This document shows, in pieces, positions 31,497-40,413 of a DNA stretch of 64,000 nucleotides. Positions within the stretch are counted from its first letter, which is position 1, and every line of letters begins with the position of its first letter. The position numbers and the translations under genes were made by a program. The DNA is taken from assembly GCF_001557215.1 (NCBI RefSeq), contig NZ_LSJM01000454.1, forward strand, positions 1-64,000. Reading direction: 5' to 3'. The stretch comes from Sphingomonas sp. CCH9-E2. GTDB taxonomy: Bacteria > Pseudomonadota > Alphaproteobacteria > Sphingomonadales > Sphingomonadaceae. Under the pieces are notes generated by a model. That model was not told where the DNA came from. It ran no database searches and worked only from the letters and a program-made list of their open reading frames with translations.

Positions 31497-34400
31497 ATGA
31501 GCTTTCGCAACATCTCGGCCTGGTCGATCCGGAACCCGGTTCCGCCGATCGTCCTGTTCCTTGCGCTGACCATCGCCGGCTTCGTCAGCTTCGCGCGGAT
31601 GGACGTGAACAACGATCCGGACATCGACTTCCCGATCGTCTGGGTCTCGATCAGCCAGCCCGGCGCCGCGCCGAGCGAGCTCGAGACCCAGGTGACGCAG
31701 CGCGTCGAGGCGGCGGTGCGCAGCCTGCAGGGGATCGACCAGATCGAATCCACCGTCAGCGAAGGCAATTCGCAGACGGTGATCCAGCTCGATATCGGCA
31801 CGCCGATCGATCGTGCCGTCAGCGACGTGCGCGACGCGGTCGCCCAGATCCGCGGCGACCTGCCCGACGGGATCCTCGAGCCGCTGGTCGGTCGTGCCAA
31901 CACGTCGGATCAGGAAATCGCGACCTTCACCGCGACCGGCACCGACATGACGATCGAGCAGCTGTCCTGGTATGTCGACAATACGGTGGCCAACGAACTG
32001 CTGTCGATCGACGGCCTGTCGGGGGTCGAGCGCATCGGCGGGGTCAGTCGCGAAATCCGCGTCATCCTGAACCTGCCCAAGATCCAGTCGCTCGGCCTCA
32101 CCGCATCGCAGGTCAACCAACAGCTGCGTCAGGTCAATCTCAACGCGGCAGGCGGACGCACCGAGATTTCGGGCAGCGAACAATCGGTCCGTGTCCTGGG
32201 CAACGCGGCGGACGCGAAGGCGCTGGCGGAAACGCGCATCGCCATCGGCGGCGACCGCAATGTCCGGCTCGCCGACATCGCCGACGTCAAGGATCTCTAT
32301 GCCGAACAACGCAGCCTGGCCGAGTTCAACGGCCGCCAGGTGCTGTCGTTCAACATCAAGCGCGCGAAGGGTGCGTCCGATGTGACCGTGTTCGACGAGG
32401 CGGAAAAGAAGCTGGAGGCGCTCAACAAGCGTAACCCCTCGGTCCAGTTCAACGTCCTGTTCAACAGCGTCAAATACACCGAGGCGCAATATCATTCGGC
32501 GATGGTCGCAATGATCGAGGGCGCGGTGCTCGCGGTCGTCGTCGTGTTCCTGTTCCTGCGCGACTGGCGCGCGACGGTGATCTCGGCGCTGGCGATCCCG
32601 CTCTCGGCGATCCCGACCTTCTGGTTCATGGAGATGCTCGGCTTCACCCTGAACCAGATGACGCTGCTGGCGCTCAGCCTGGTCGCGGGCGTGCTGGTCG
32701 ACGATGCGATCGTCGAGATCGAGAATATCGTCAGGCACATGCGCATGGGCAAATCGGCCTATCAGGCATCGATCGACGCGGCGGACGAGATCGGCGTTGC
32801 GGTTCTCGCGACCACCATGTCGATCGTGGCGGTGTTCCTGCCTGTCGGCCTGATGCCGGGGCTCGCTGGTCAGTTCTTCAAGAATTTCGGACTGACGGTG
32901 GTTGCCGCCGTGCTGATGTCGCTGGCGATCGCGCGCTTGCTGACACCGATGATCGCGGCCTATTTCCTGAAGGCCAAGGGTCATGCCAGCCATGGCGAGG
33001 GCGCGATGATGGACGGTTATGTCCGCATCCTGCGCTGGACGCTGACGCATCGCTGGGTCGCGGTGGTGGCATTTCTGGTCGCCTTTGCGCTCGAAATCTT
33101 CCTCGCGGCGGGTGGACCGTTGCCGTTTACCTTCCAGCCCAATCAGGATCAGGACGACATCACCGTCCAGATCGAGATGGTGCCCGGGACCAGCCTCGAG
33201 CAGACCAAGGCCGTCGTCGACAAGGTGACCGCGATCGTCGCGGCGCGCAGCGACGTGGTCGAAAACGTCTATTCGCGCACCTTTGTCGGCAATGGTCGCG
33301 TGGTCGCGATCCTGAAGGACGAACGTCCGATCACCAGCGTCGAGCTGGAGCAGGCACTTCAGCCAGCGCTGGCCCAGATTCCCGATGCGCGCGTCAATGT
33401 GCGGTCGCAGGGTGGCTGGGGCGGCAGCGGCCGTGCGGTCTCGATCGTGCTGGGCGGTGAGGATCCCAAGCTGCTCAACGACACTGCGCTCAAGATCGTC
33501 TCCGAGATGGAAAAGATGCGCGAGCTGCGCGCGCCGCGCATCAGTGGCGATCTCCAGCGGCCGGAAATCGTCATCGAGCCGCGTACCGAGCTCGCCGCCG
33601 ACCTCGGCGTGACGACTGCCGCGCTCTCGAACGCGATCCGCATCGCGACGCTGGGCGATATCGATCAGAACAGTGCGAAATTCTCGCTGTCCGATCGTCA
33701 GGTGCCGATCCGCGTCGCACTCGCCGAAAGCTCGCGCGCCGAGCTGGAGACGATCCGCAACCTGCCGGTGGCGACCTCGACCGGCGGGTCGGTGCCGCTG
33801 GGCGTGGTCGCGGACATCAAGTTCGGTGTCGGCGCGACCCGCATCGATCGTCTGAACCAGAAGCGCCGCCTGGTCATCGGTGCCGATCTCGCCACCGATC
33901 CCCAGACCGGCAAGCCGTTCGTGCAGGGCGCGGTCATGCAGAAGGTCGATCAGCTGCCCACGATGCGCAACCTGCCGATGGGTGTCGGCAAGCTCGAGGT
34001 CGGGCAGGCCAAATGGCAGGCTGAAATGTTGACCAACTTCGTGGTCGCGTTGATCTCGGGCATCCTGCTCGTCTTCGCGGTGCTGGTGCTGCTCTATCGC
34101 GGCGTGATGGCGGCGATGGTCAATCTGTCGTCGCTGCTGATCGCGGCGCTGGGCGGATTGATCGCCTTGTGGATCACCAACAACCCGATCTCGATGCCGG
34201 TGCTGATCGGGGTGCTGATGCTGCTCGGCATCGTCGCGAAGAACTCGATCCTGCTGATCGACTTCGCGCTGGAGGAGATGGAGAAGGGCGTCGACAAGAT
34301 CACCGCGATCGTCGACGCCGGGCACAAGCGTGCGCAGCCGATCGTGATGACCACGGTCGCGATGGTCGCCGGCATGGTGCCGACCGCGCTGTCGCTGAAC

Positions 34401-34661
34401 GGCGACGGGTCGTGGCGCGCGCCAATGGGTATCACTGTGATTGGCGGCCTGATCCTGTCGACGCTGCTTACGCTGCTGATCGTCCCGGCACTGTTCAGCC
34501 TCGCGCTGGGCATGGAGCGGCGGGTCGGTCCGTGGCTGGGCCGCAGGCTGCTGACCTTCAGCCCCGGTGACGATGCCGAGGACAAGGCGCGCCTTGCCGG
34601 CACCGTCCCCGCGGGCCGCATCGGGCATAGCGGCAACGAAGGCACCGCGCCTGCCGAGTGA
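31497..34661 (+). CDS. RND efflux pump inner membrane permease
   Basis: A 1054-residue RND transporter with the usual twelve-helix duplicated layout. The N-terminus (SIRNPVPPIVLFLALTIAG) and the helix-4 proton relay (LVAGVLVDDAIVEIENI, Asp-Asp pair) are visible, as are FFPVGLM-type and IVAKNSILLIDFALEE segments. It is nearer the HAE1/multidrug branch than the metal exporters, but the substrate is not readable. It works with the adaptor upstream. A perfect 12-bp dyad follows the stop. Confidence 0.95.
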   Translation: MSFRNISAWSIRNPVPPIVLFLALTIAGFVSFARMDVNNDPDIDFPIVWVSISQPGAAPSELETQVTQRVEAAVRSLQGIDQIESTVSEGNSQTVIQLDIGTPIDRAVSDVRDAVAQIRGDLPDGILEPLVGRANTSDQEIATFTATGTDMTIEQLSWYVDNTVANELLSIDGLSGVERIGGVSREIRVILNLPKIQSLGLTASQVNQQLRQVNLNAAGGRTEISGSEQSVRVLGNAADAKALAETRIAIGGDRNVRLADIADVKDLYAEQRSLAEFNGRQVLSFNIKRAKGASDVTVFDEAEKKLEALNKRNPSVQFNVLFNSVKYTEAQYHSAMVAMIEGAVLAVVVVFLFLRDWRATVISALAIPLSAIPTFWFMEMLGFTLNQMTLLALSLVAGVLVDDAIVEIENIVRHMRMGKSAYQASIDAADEIGVAVLATTMSIVAVFLPVGLMPGLAGQFFKNFGLTVVAAVLMSLAIARLLTPMIAAYFLKAKGHASHGEGAMMDGYVRILRWTLTHRWVAVVAFLVAFALEIFLAAGGPLPFTFQPNQDQDDITVQIEMVPGTSLEQTKAVVDKVTAIVAARSDVVENVYSRTFVGNGRVVAILKDERPITSVELEQALQPALAQIPDARVNVRSQGGWGGSGRAVSIVLGGEDPKLLNDTALKIVSEMEKMRELRAPRISGDLQRPEIVIEPRTELAADLGVTTAALSNAIRIATLGDIDQNSAKFSLSDRQVPIRVALAESSRAELETIRNLPVATSTGGSVPLGVVADIKFGVGATRIDRLNQKRRLVIGADLATDPQTGKPFVQGAVMQKVDQLPTMRNLPMGVGKLEVGQAKWQAEMLTNFVVALISGILLVFAVLVLLYRGVMAAMVNLSSLLIAALGGLIALWITNNPISMPVLIGVLMLLGIVAKNSILLIDFALEEMEKGVDKITAIVDAGHKRAQPIVMTTVAMVAGMVPTALSLNGDGSWRAPMGITVIGGLILSTLLTLLIVPALFSLALGMERRVGPWLGRRLLTFSPGDDAEDKARLAGTVPAGRIGHSGNEGTAPAE

Positions 34662-34672
34662 ACCAAAAAGAG

Positions 34673-34717
34673 GCACGCGGATTGTTCCGGCTATGAACCC
34701 GGCAATCCGCGTGCTTT
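34673..34717 (+). terminator. Intrinsic terminator of the RND operon
   Basis: A perfect 12-bp inverted repeat (GCACGCGGATTG at 34673-34684, complement at 34703-34714) follows AAAAAGAG and precedes TTTCT. The ATG at 34693 lies in the loop, which argues against that codon as the start of the DUF445 gene. Confidence 0.75.
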
Positions 34718-34725
34718 CTGGTCCT

Positions 34726-35973
34726 GTGATTCGTTCATCCGACCCTGTCCCGCCTGGCCTCAGGCGCATGCGCATCCTCGCCACCGGCCTGCTGGTGGTG
34801 ATGGCGGCGGTGTATTTCACCGCGCGCAGCTACGAGCCCGACTATACTGCCGCAGGGTTTATCCGTGCCTTTGCCGAGGCGGCGATGGTCGGCGGCCTGG
34901 CGGACTGGTTTGCGGTCACCGCGCTGTTCCGCCACCCGCTCGGCCTGCCGATCCCGCACACCGCGATCATCCCGCGCAACAAGGAGCGGATCGCCACCTC
35001 GCTCGCCAATTTCCTGCGCGATAACTTCCTGATCCCCCGCGTCGTGGCGCGGCGGATGCGGACGATCGACGTGGCGGGGGCCGCGGGCCGCTGGCTGGCC
35101 CAGCCCCCCGAAAGCTCCGGGCGCCTGCGCCGCGGCGCATCGCGCATGGCCGCGAACCTGCTCGAATCGCTCGACAAGGATCAGCTCGGCGGTCTGATCA
35201 AGGGCGCGGTCGCCAATCGCCTGCGCCAGACCGACATCGCGCCGTTGCTGGGCCAGGCGCTGGGCGCGGCGATTGCCGAGGGGCGGCATCTGCCGCTGAT
35301 GGATTCGATGCTGCGCTGGCTGGCCAAGATCATCGACCAGAATGAGGCGCTGATCCGCAAGATGGTGCACGAGCGCGCCGGCGCGATCATGCGCTGGACC
35401 GGGCTGGACGAAACGCTCGCCAATGCAATCATCGACGGGCTGTACAAGCTGGTGTCGGACGTCGCCGAGGATCCCGGCCACCCGCTGCGCGCCAAGGTGG
35501 AGGAGGGGCTGGAAAAGCTCGCCTTCGATCTGCAGTTCGACATCCCGACCCGGCTGAAGGTCGAGGCGTTCAAGGCCGACATGCTCGACAATCCCGCACT
35601 CGCCCGCTGGATCGAGGGGATGTGGGAGCAGGCGCGCAGCGCGCTGCTGCGGGTCGCGCGCGATCCCGACGCCGCGCTGGCGGGCAAGTTTGGCGATGCG
35701 CTGCGCCAGCTTGGCGGAACGCTGCAGAGCGATCCGCGCCTGGCGCACATGATCAACCGCTTCGTCCGCCGTGCCGCAGTCGGCACCGCCGCCGATTATG
35801 GCGACGGCATCGTCCGGCTGGTTTCGGACACGGTGCGCGGCTGGGACGCGCGCACGATTACCGGACGGCTCGAAAATGCGGTCGGCAAGGACCTGCAGTA
35901 TATCCGCATCAACGGGACGTTGGTCGGCGGCATGGTCGGGCTCACGCTACACACGTTGCATACGGTGCTGTGA
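34726..35973 (+). CDS. DUF445 family membrane protein
   Basis: A 415-residue protein of the DUF445/YjiN family. After one helix (MRILATGLLVVMAAVYF) come GLADWFAVTALFRHPLGLPIP-type sequence, IIPRNKERIA and NFLRDNFL, the family hallmarks, then a long helical region and a C-terminal hydrophobic tail (LVGGMVGLTLHTL). The function is unknown. The GTG at 34726 is chosen because the ATG at 34693 lies inside the terminator hairpin; the ATG at 34768 is also possible. Confidence 0.85.
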   Translation: MIRSSDPVPPGLRRMRILATGLLVVMAAVYFTARSYEPDYTAAGFIRAFAEAAMVGGLADWFAVTALFRHPLGLPIPHTAIIPRNKERIATSLANFLRDNFLIPRVVARRMRTIDVAGAAGRWLAQPPESSGRLRRGASRMAANLLESLDKDQLGGLIKGAVANRLRQTDIAPLLGQALGAAIAEGRHLPLMDSMLRWLAKIIDQNEALIRKMVHERAGAIMRWTGLDETLANAIIDGLYKLVSDVAEDPGHPLRAKVEEGLEKLAFDLQFDIPTRLKVEAFKADMLDNPALARWIEGMWEQARSALLRVARDPDAALAGKFGDALRQLGGTLQSDPRLAHMINRFVRRAAVGTAADYGDGIVRLVSDTVRGWDARTITGRLENAVGKDLQYIRINGTLVGGMVGLTLHTLHTVL

Positions 35974-35980
35974 GCAACCT

Positions 35981-36109
35981 AATCCGCCCCCGCCAGGGGG
36001 AGGTGTCAGCGCAGGGGAGGAAGCGCGACGGTTGAGGACATAGCCTTCCTCCCCCTCCGTCGCCCCGGATCAAGTCCGCGGCGTCACCTCCCCCTGGCGG
36101 GGGAGGATT
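35981..36109. repeat. Long inverted repeat between DUF445 and HAD genes
   Basis: Arms of 25 bases (35981-36005 and 36085-36109) are inverted copies with one mismatch, built around CCCCCGCCAGGGGGAGG. The 79-base loop also contains partial copies of GGGGAGGAAG and CTTCCTCCCC. It fills the space between two convergent genes and probably acts as a terminator or dispersed intergenic repeat. It differs in sequence from the element near 11.8 kb. Confidence 0.75.
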
Positions 36110-36114
36110 GTTGG

Positions 36115-36789
36115 CTACCCCTCCCAATCCAGCACCGTCCACCCCTTGCGCGCCGCCAGTTTCCGCAGCGGCCCATGCGCATTGACCGCGAACGGCTCGT
36201 CCGCCCATTCGAGTACCGGCGCGTCGGACACATGGTCACTGTAAAAGCGCACCCGGATGTCCTTTCGCGCGATCCCCTCGCGCGCCATCCACGCCTCGAT
36301 CAGCCGCAATTTGGCGGGGCCGTAGCAATTTTCGCCCTCAAGGCCTGCCAGCACATTGCCGTGCGGGTCGCGCCGCGCGGCGGTGGCGATGACCGTGGCG
36401 ATGTGCAGCCGCGCGGCGATCGCCTGCGCATAATAGCCATGGCTCGCGGTTGCCAGCACCGGCTCCCACCCCGCCGCGCGATCGGCCTCGACCCGCGCGC
36501 GGGCGTCGGCGAACAGGTTGGTCGCGGCCATATCGTCGGCGAATGCCTCTGCCACCACGGCCAGTTCGGCGGGCGGGATCGTGCGGCCGATCATCAGGCG
36601 ATGGGTGATTTCCTTCAGTCGCGCGCGGTCGATCGCCTTGGCGAGATAGGCAAGACTCGCCACCCCCGCGAGCGGCAGCAGCGCCAGCCGCCACGGCGCG
36701 CGCACCTTTGCCGCATGGATCAGGAACGGCGTCCAGGTCGCGCGCCGGGTGATCGTCTTGTCCATGTCGTAAATGGCGAGTCGGCGCAT
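36115..36789 (-). CDS. HAD-IB family phosphatase (SerB-like)
   Basis: A 224-residue haloacid dehalogenase phosphatase. The nucleophile motif is YDMDKTIT (DxDxT), motif II is VLATASHGYY, and the motif III/IV region is FYSDHVSDAPVLEWADEP. The cap is the small helical insert of the HAD-IB group that contains phosphoserine phosphatase-like enzymes. The substrate is not evident. It is divergent from mlaE with 100 bases between starts. Confidence 0.9.
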   Translation of the reverse strand: MRRLAIYDMDKTITRRATWTPFLIHAAKVRAPWRLALLPLAGVASLAYLAKAIDRARLKEITHRLMIGRTIPPAELAVVAEAFADDMAATNLFADARARVEADRAAGWEPVLATASHGYYAQAIAARLHIATVIATAARRDPHGNVLAGLEGENCYGPAKLRLIEAWMAREGIARKDIRVRFYSDHVSDAPVLEWADEPFAVNAHGPLRKLAARKGWTVLDWEG

Positions 36790-36889
36790 CGGAACCTTTC
36801 CTGACCGTCCGCAATTGGTTCGGTCGGTATCTTATCCTCTAGCTACAGGTGCTTGCCGTTCCAGTCCGAATCAACGATGGATGGTCGCG

Positions 36890-37993
36890 ATGAACGCGCC
36901 AGCCGACTTTCAGCACGACGCGGCCGCGGGGGCGCTGCGGTTCAGCGGCAATCTGTCGTTGCGCGATATCGGCGACCTGCCCGACCGGCTGGGTGCGGTG
37001 GAGGGCGATGTGCGCCTGCTCGACATGCGCGGGATCGATCGGATCGACACGGTCGGCGCGTGGCTGATCCACCGCTTTGCGCGCGATCACGGCGCGCAGG
37101 TGTCGGGCCTCGATTCGAACCAGCAGCTATTGTTCGACCATGTCGCCCAGGCCGATCACCCGATCGAAGCTCCGCGCAAGCCGATGGGCGCGTTTGCCCA
37201 ATTGCTCGCCGAAATCGGCGAAGCGGTGATTCAGGCAGCGAAGACGATGTTCGGCCTGCTCGGCTTCATGGGCGCGACCGCCATCGCGGCGGGGCGCGTG
37301 ATCGCCAATCCGCGCCGCTTCCGCTATCACGCCACGGTCCACCGGTTCGAAGTCGTCGGCGTCTCCGCACTCGGCATCATCGGGTTGATGAGCTTCCTGA
37401 TCGGCATCGTCATCGCGCAACAGGGCTCGGTACAGCTGCGCCAGTTCGGCGCGGAAGTGTTCACGATCAACCTGGTCGGCCGCATCACGCTGCGCGAACT
37501 CGGCATCCTGATGACCGCCATCATGGTCGCCGGCCGCTCGGGCTCGGCCTTTGCCGCCCAGCTCGGCACGATGAAGCTGACCGAAGAAATCGACGCGATG
37601 CGCACTATCGGGGTCAACCCGATGGAGGCACTCGTCTTGCCGCGCGTGATCGCGGCGGTGCTCATGCTGCCGTTGCTCGGCTTCTACGCCTCGCTGATCG
37701 CGATGATCGGGGGCGGCCTGCTGTGCTGGATCGCGCTCGACATTCCGCCGATTACCTTCGTCCAGCGCATCCGCGAAGTGGTGCCGATCACCGACCTCTA
37801 TGTCGGGCTGGTCAAGGCGCCCGTGTTCGGCGCGATTATCGCCATCGCCGGCTGCTATCAGGGCATGCAGGTCGAGAGCGACGCCGAACAGGTCGGCATG
37901 CGCACCACCACCGCGGTGGTTCAGGCGATCTTTCTCGTCATCGTGCTCGACGCCTTTTTCGCGGTGTTCTTCACCGAAGTGGGGTGGAACTGA
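36890..37993 (+). CDS. mlaE: MlaE-type ABC permease with N-terminal STAS domain
   Basis: A 367-residue protein. Residues 1-85 form a STAS-like domain (in E. coli this is a separate protein, MlaB). The MlaE permease follows (LGFMGATAIAAGRVI, IGIVIAQQG, TLRELGILMTAIMVAGRSGSAFAAQLGTMK-type sequence). The complex moves phospholipids between inner and outer membrane. ATGs at 36881 and 36890 are in frame. The stop shares its last base with the mlaF start (TGATG). Confidence 0.93.
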   Translation: MNAPADFQHDAAAGALRFSGNLSLRDIGDLPDRLGAVEGDVRLLDMRGIDRIDTVGAWLIHRFARDHGAQVSGLDSNQQLLFDHVAQADHPIEAPRKPMGAFAQLLAEIGEAVIQAAKTMFGLLGFMGATAIAAGRVIANPRRFRYHATVHRFEVVGVSALGIIGLMSFLIGIVIAQQGSVQLRQFGAEVFTINLVGRITLRELGILMTAIMVAGRSGSAFAAQLGTMKLTEEIDAMRTIGVNPMEALVLPRVIAAVLMLPLLGFYASLIAMIGGGLLCWIALDIPPITFVQRIREVVPITDLYVGLVKAPVFGAIIAIAGCYQGMQVESDAEQVGMRTTTAVVQAIFLVIVLDAFFAVFFTEVGWN

Positions 37994-38805
37994 TGACCGC
38001 CCCGACATTCGACGATGAAGAAGCGATCATCCGCGTGCGCGGCCTCAGCAACAGCTTTGGCGAGCAGACCGTCCACGAACAGCTCGACCTCGACGTACGG
38101 CGCGGCGAGATTCTGGGCGTGGTCGGCGGTTCGGGAACCGGCAAGTCGGTGCTGATGCGGTCGATCATCGGGCTGCAACAGCCCGATGCCGGCAGCGTCC
38201 ATGTGTTCGGCGAATCGGTGCTGGATGCCGATGAGCGCGCCGCGATCGAGATCCGTCGCCGCTGGGGCGTGTTGTTTCAGGGCGGCGCGCTGTTTTCGAC
38301 CCTGACCGTGGCCGAGAATGTGCAGGTTCCGCTCAAGGAATTCTACCCGCAGCTCGACGAACAGCTGCTGGCGGAGATCGCGGCCTACAAGGTCGTGATG
38401 ACCGGCCTGCCGCCCGAAGCGGGTCCCAAATATCCCGCCGAACTTTCGGGCGGCATGAAGAAGCGAGCAGGCCTCTCGCGCAGCCTCGCGCTCGATCCCG
38501 AATTGCTGTTCCTCGACGAACCGACCGCCGGGCTCGACCCGATCGGCGCGGCAGCGTTCGACGAACTGACGCGGTCGCTTCAGCAGACGCTCGGGCTCAC
38601 TGTGTTTCTGATCACCCACGACCTCGATACGCTCTATGCAATCTGCGACCGCGTCGCGGTGCTGGCCGACAAGCGCGTGATCGCGGTGGGAACGATCGAC
38701 GAGCTCCTCGCTTTGGATCATCCGTGGATCCAGGACTATTTCAACGGCCCGCGCGGACGCGCGGCGGTGGCGAGCGCGAAACGCGCCGGCGCCATGGGGG
38801 CATGA
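37993..38805 (+). CDS. mlaF: MlaF-type ABC ATPase
   Basis: A 270-residue ATPase of the Mla lipid transporter. Walker A is GGSGTGKSV, the signature is ELSGGMKKRAGLSR, Walker B is LLFLDEPTAGLD and the switch His is in ITHDLD. The C-terminal PWIQDYFNGPRG matches MlaF. It is translationally coupled to mlaE and lies 7 bases before mlaD. Confidence 0.95.
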   Translation: MTAPTFDDEEAIIRVRGLSNSFGEQTVHEQLDLDVRRGEILGVVGGSGTGKSVLMRSIIGLQQPDAGSVHVFGESVLDADERAAIEIRRRWGVLFQGGALFSTLTVAENVQVPLKEFYPQLDEQLLAEIAAYKVVMTGLPPEAGPKYPAELSGGMKKRAGLSRSLALDPELLFLDEPTAGLDPIGAAAFDELTRSLQQTLGLTVFLITHDLDTLYAICDRVAVLADKRVIAVGTIDELLALDHPWIQDYFNGPRGRAAVASAKRAGAMGA

Positions 38806-38812
38806 GGGACTG

Positions 38813-39784
38813 ATGGAAACACGCTCAAACCATGTGCTGGTCGGCGCGGTCGTGCTGATCCTGCTCGCCGTGCTGGCGCTGTTCACCGTGTGGCTCGCCC
38901 GCGTGAACACGACCAGCGAGAAGGAGTACGACATCTTCTTCAAGCAGGCAGTCGACGGGCTGAACAAGGGATCGCAGGTCGCCTTTTCCGGTGTCCCGGC
39001 GGGACAGGTCAAGGAAATCGGCCTGTTCAAGCCCGACCCCAGCCTGGTGCGCGTGCGGATCGCGGTGAACAGCGACGTTCCGGTCCTGCAGGGAACCACC
39101 GCGACCATTCAGGGCGTCGGCTTTACCGGGGTCAGCCAGATCCAGCTCGACGGCGCGGTGAAGGGTGCCCCGCCGATCGTGTGCCCGGACGTCAATCCGC
39201 GCAGCGTTTGTCCGCTCGGCGTGCCGGTGATCCCGACCAAGCAGGGCGGCCTTGGCGCGTTGCTCAACTCCGCGCCGCGCCTGCTTGAGCGGCTGTCGAC
39301 CCTGACCGAGCGACTGACCGAATTGCTGTCCGACCGCAATCAGGCGTCGATCAGCGGCATCCTCGCCAATACCGAGAAGCTGACCGGCGAACTGGCGAAG
39401 GGCGCGCCGGACATGCGCGCGACCCTCGCCGAGCTGCGGGTGACGGTGCAGAAGGCGGGCGTCGCTGCCGAGCAGATCGGCAATCTTGCCGGCACCACCG
39501 ACCGGGTGCTTGACCAGGAAATCGCGCCGACGATGAAGGATCTGCGCGGCGCGATCGCCTCGGCCGACAAGAGCATGAAGGCGCTGGAGAAGACGCTGGG
39601 CAAGGCCGATGGTGGCATCGACGAGGTGACGACCAAGACGCTGCCCGAGATCAACCAGCTGATCCAGGATCTGCGGCAGATGACCGCCGCGCTCGCATCG
39701 GTCGCGGAAAAGATCGACCGTGAAGGCGCCGGATCGCTGATCGGATCGCCCAAGCTGCCTGACTACGACCCCAAGAAGAAGTGA
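38813..39784 (+). CDS. mlaD: MlaD-type MCE domain protein
   Basis: A 323-residue protein with one N-terminal membrane helix (LVGAVVLILLAVLALFTVWL) and a single MCE domain (residues about 40-125: GLNKGSQVAFSGVPAGQVKEI). A long helical periplasmic tail follows. MlaD forms the hexameric lipid-conducting ring of the MlaFEDB complex. It lies in the operon between mlaF and an auxiliary lipoprotein. Confidence 0.94.
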   Translation: METRSNHVLVGAVVLILLAVLALFTVWLARVNTTSEKEYDIFFKQAVDGLNKGSQVAFSGVPAGQVKEIGLFKPDPSLVRVRIAVNSDVPVLQGTTATIQGVGFTGVSQIQLDGAVKGAPPIVCPDVNPRSVCPLGVPVIPTKQGGLGALLNSAPRLLERLSTLTERLTELLSDRNQASISGILANTEKLTGELAKGAPDMRATLAELRVTVQKAGVAAEQIGNLAGTTDRVLDQEIAPTMKDLRGAIASADKSMKALEKTLGKADGGIDEVTTKTLPEINQLIQDLRQMTAALASVAEKIDREGAGSLIGSPKLPDYDPKKK

Positions 39785-39792
39785 GCCCGATC

Positions 39793-40410
39793 ATGCGCAA
39801 GCTCCTCCTCGTCCCCGTCCTGCTCGCCGCGCTTCCGCTCGGCGGGTGCATCAAGTTCGGGGCCGAACCCCCGCCCTCGCTGCTCAAGCTGGAGGCCGAC
39901 GCGGCGATGCCGACCGGTCAGACGGTGAGCTCGGCGACGGTGCGCGCGATCACCATCGCGGTGCCCTCGGTGCCGCAGGAGCTGGCCGTCACCCGCGTGC
40001 CGGTGCGCAGCAGCGACACTGCGGTTGCCTATCTCAAGGACGCGCAATGGGTCGAAGCGCCCAACCGCATGTTCGCGCGGGTGCTGGGCGACACGATATC
40101 GGTGCGCACCGGGCGCGTGGTGCTCAACCTGCGCCAGTCGCTGTCCGACCCCGGCGCGCGGCTGGGCGGCGAGCTCCGCCAGTTCGGCATCGATGCCGAC
40201 AGCAATGCTGCGGTGGTGGTCTATGAGGCGACGCTGGTGCGCGACCGTGCCGTCGGCACCGACGGCGTGCGCCCCGCGATCACGTTCGAGAAACGCCGGT
40301 TCGAAGCGCGCGTGCCCCTGGCTCAGCTCACGCCGACGGAAGCTGGTGCCGCGCTCAATCAGGCAGCGAACCGCGTGGCGGGCGAAGTTGCCGACTGGGT
40401 CGGGCGCTAG
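39793..40410 (+). CDS. ABC-type transport auxiliary lipoprotein (PqiC/ABC_trans_aux-like)
   Basis: A 205-residue lipoprotein with signal MRKLLLVPVLLAALPLGGC (lipobox LGGC). The rest resembles the ABC_trans_aux family, with V-x-V-P-x-x-L and an AVAYLKDAQWVEAPNRMFARVL region. It probably serves the outer membrane or periplasmic side of the Mla-type system, as PqiC does for PqiAB. A GTG at 39781 overlaps the mlaD stop (GTGA) and would add 4 residues. Confidence 0.85.
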   Translation: MRKLLLVPVLLAALPLGGCIKFGAEPPPSLLKLEADAAMPTGQTVSSATVRAITIAVPSVPQELAVTRVPVRSSDTAVAYLKDAQWVEAPNRMFARVLGDTISVRTGRVVLNLRQSLSDPGARLGGELRQFGIDADSNAAVVVYEATLVRDRAVGTDGVRPAITFEKRRFEARVPLAQLTPTEAGAALNQAANRVAGEVADWVGR

Positions 40411-40413
40411 CCG

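Noticed and set aside
31464..34820. An 1118-codon open frame on the minus strand opposite the RND permease
   Set aside because: It lies antisense to a clear RND transporter and has the His/Asp/Arg-rich composition of a high-GC shadow frame.
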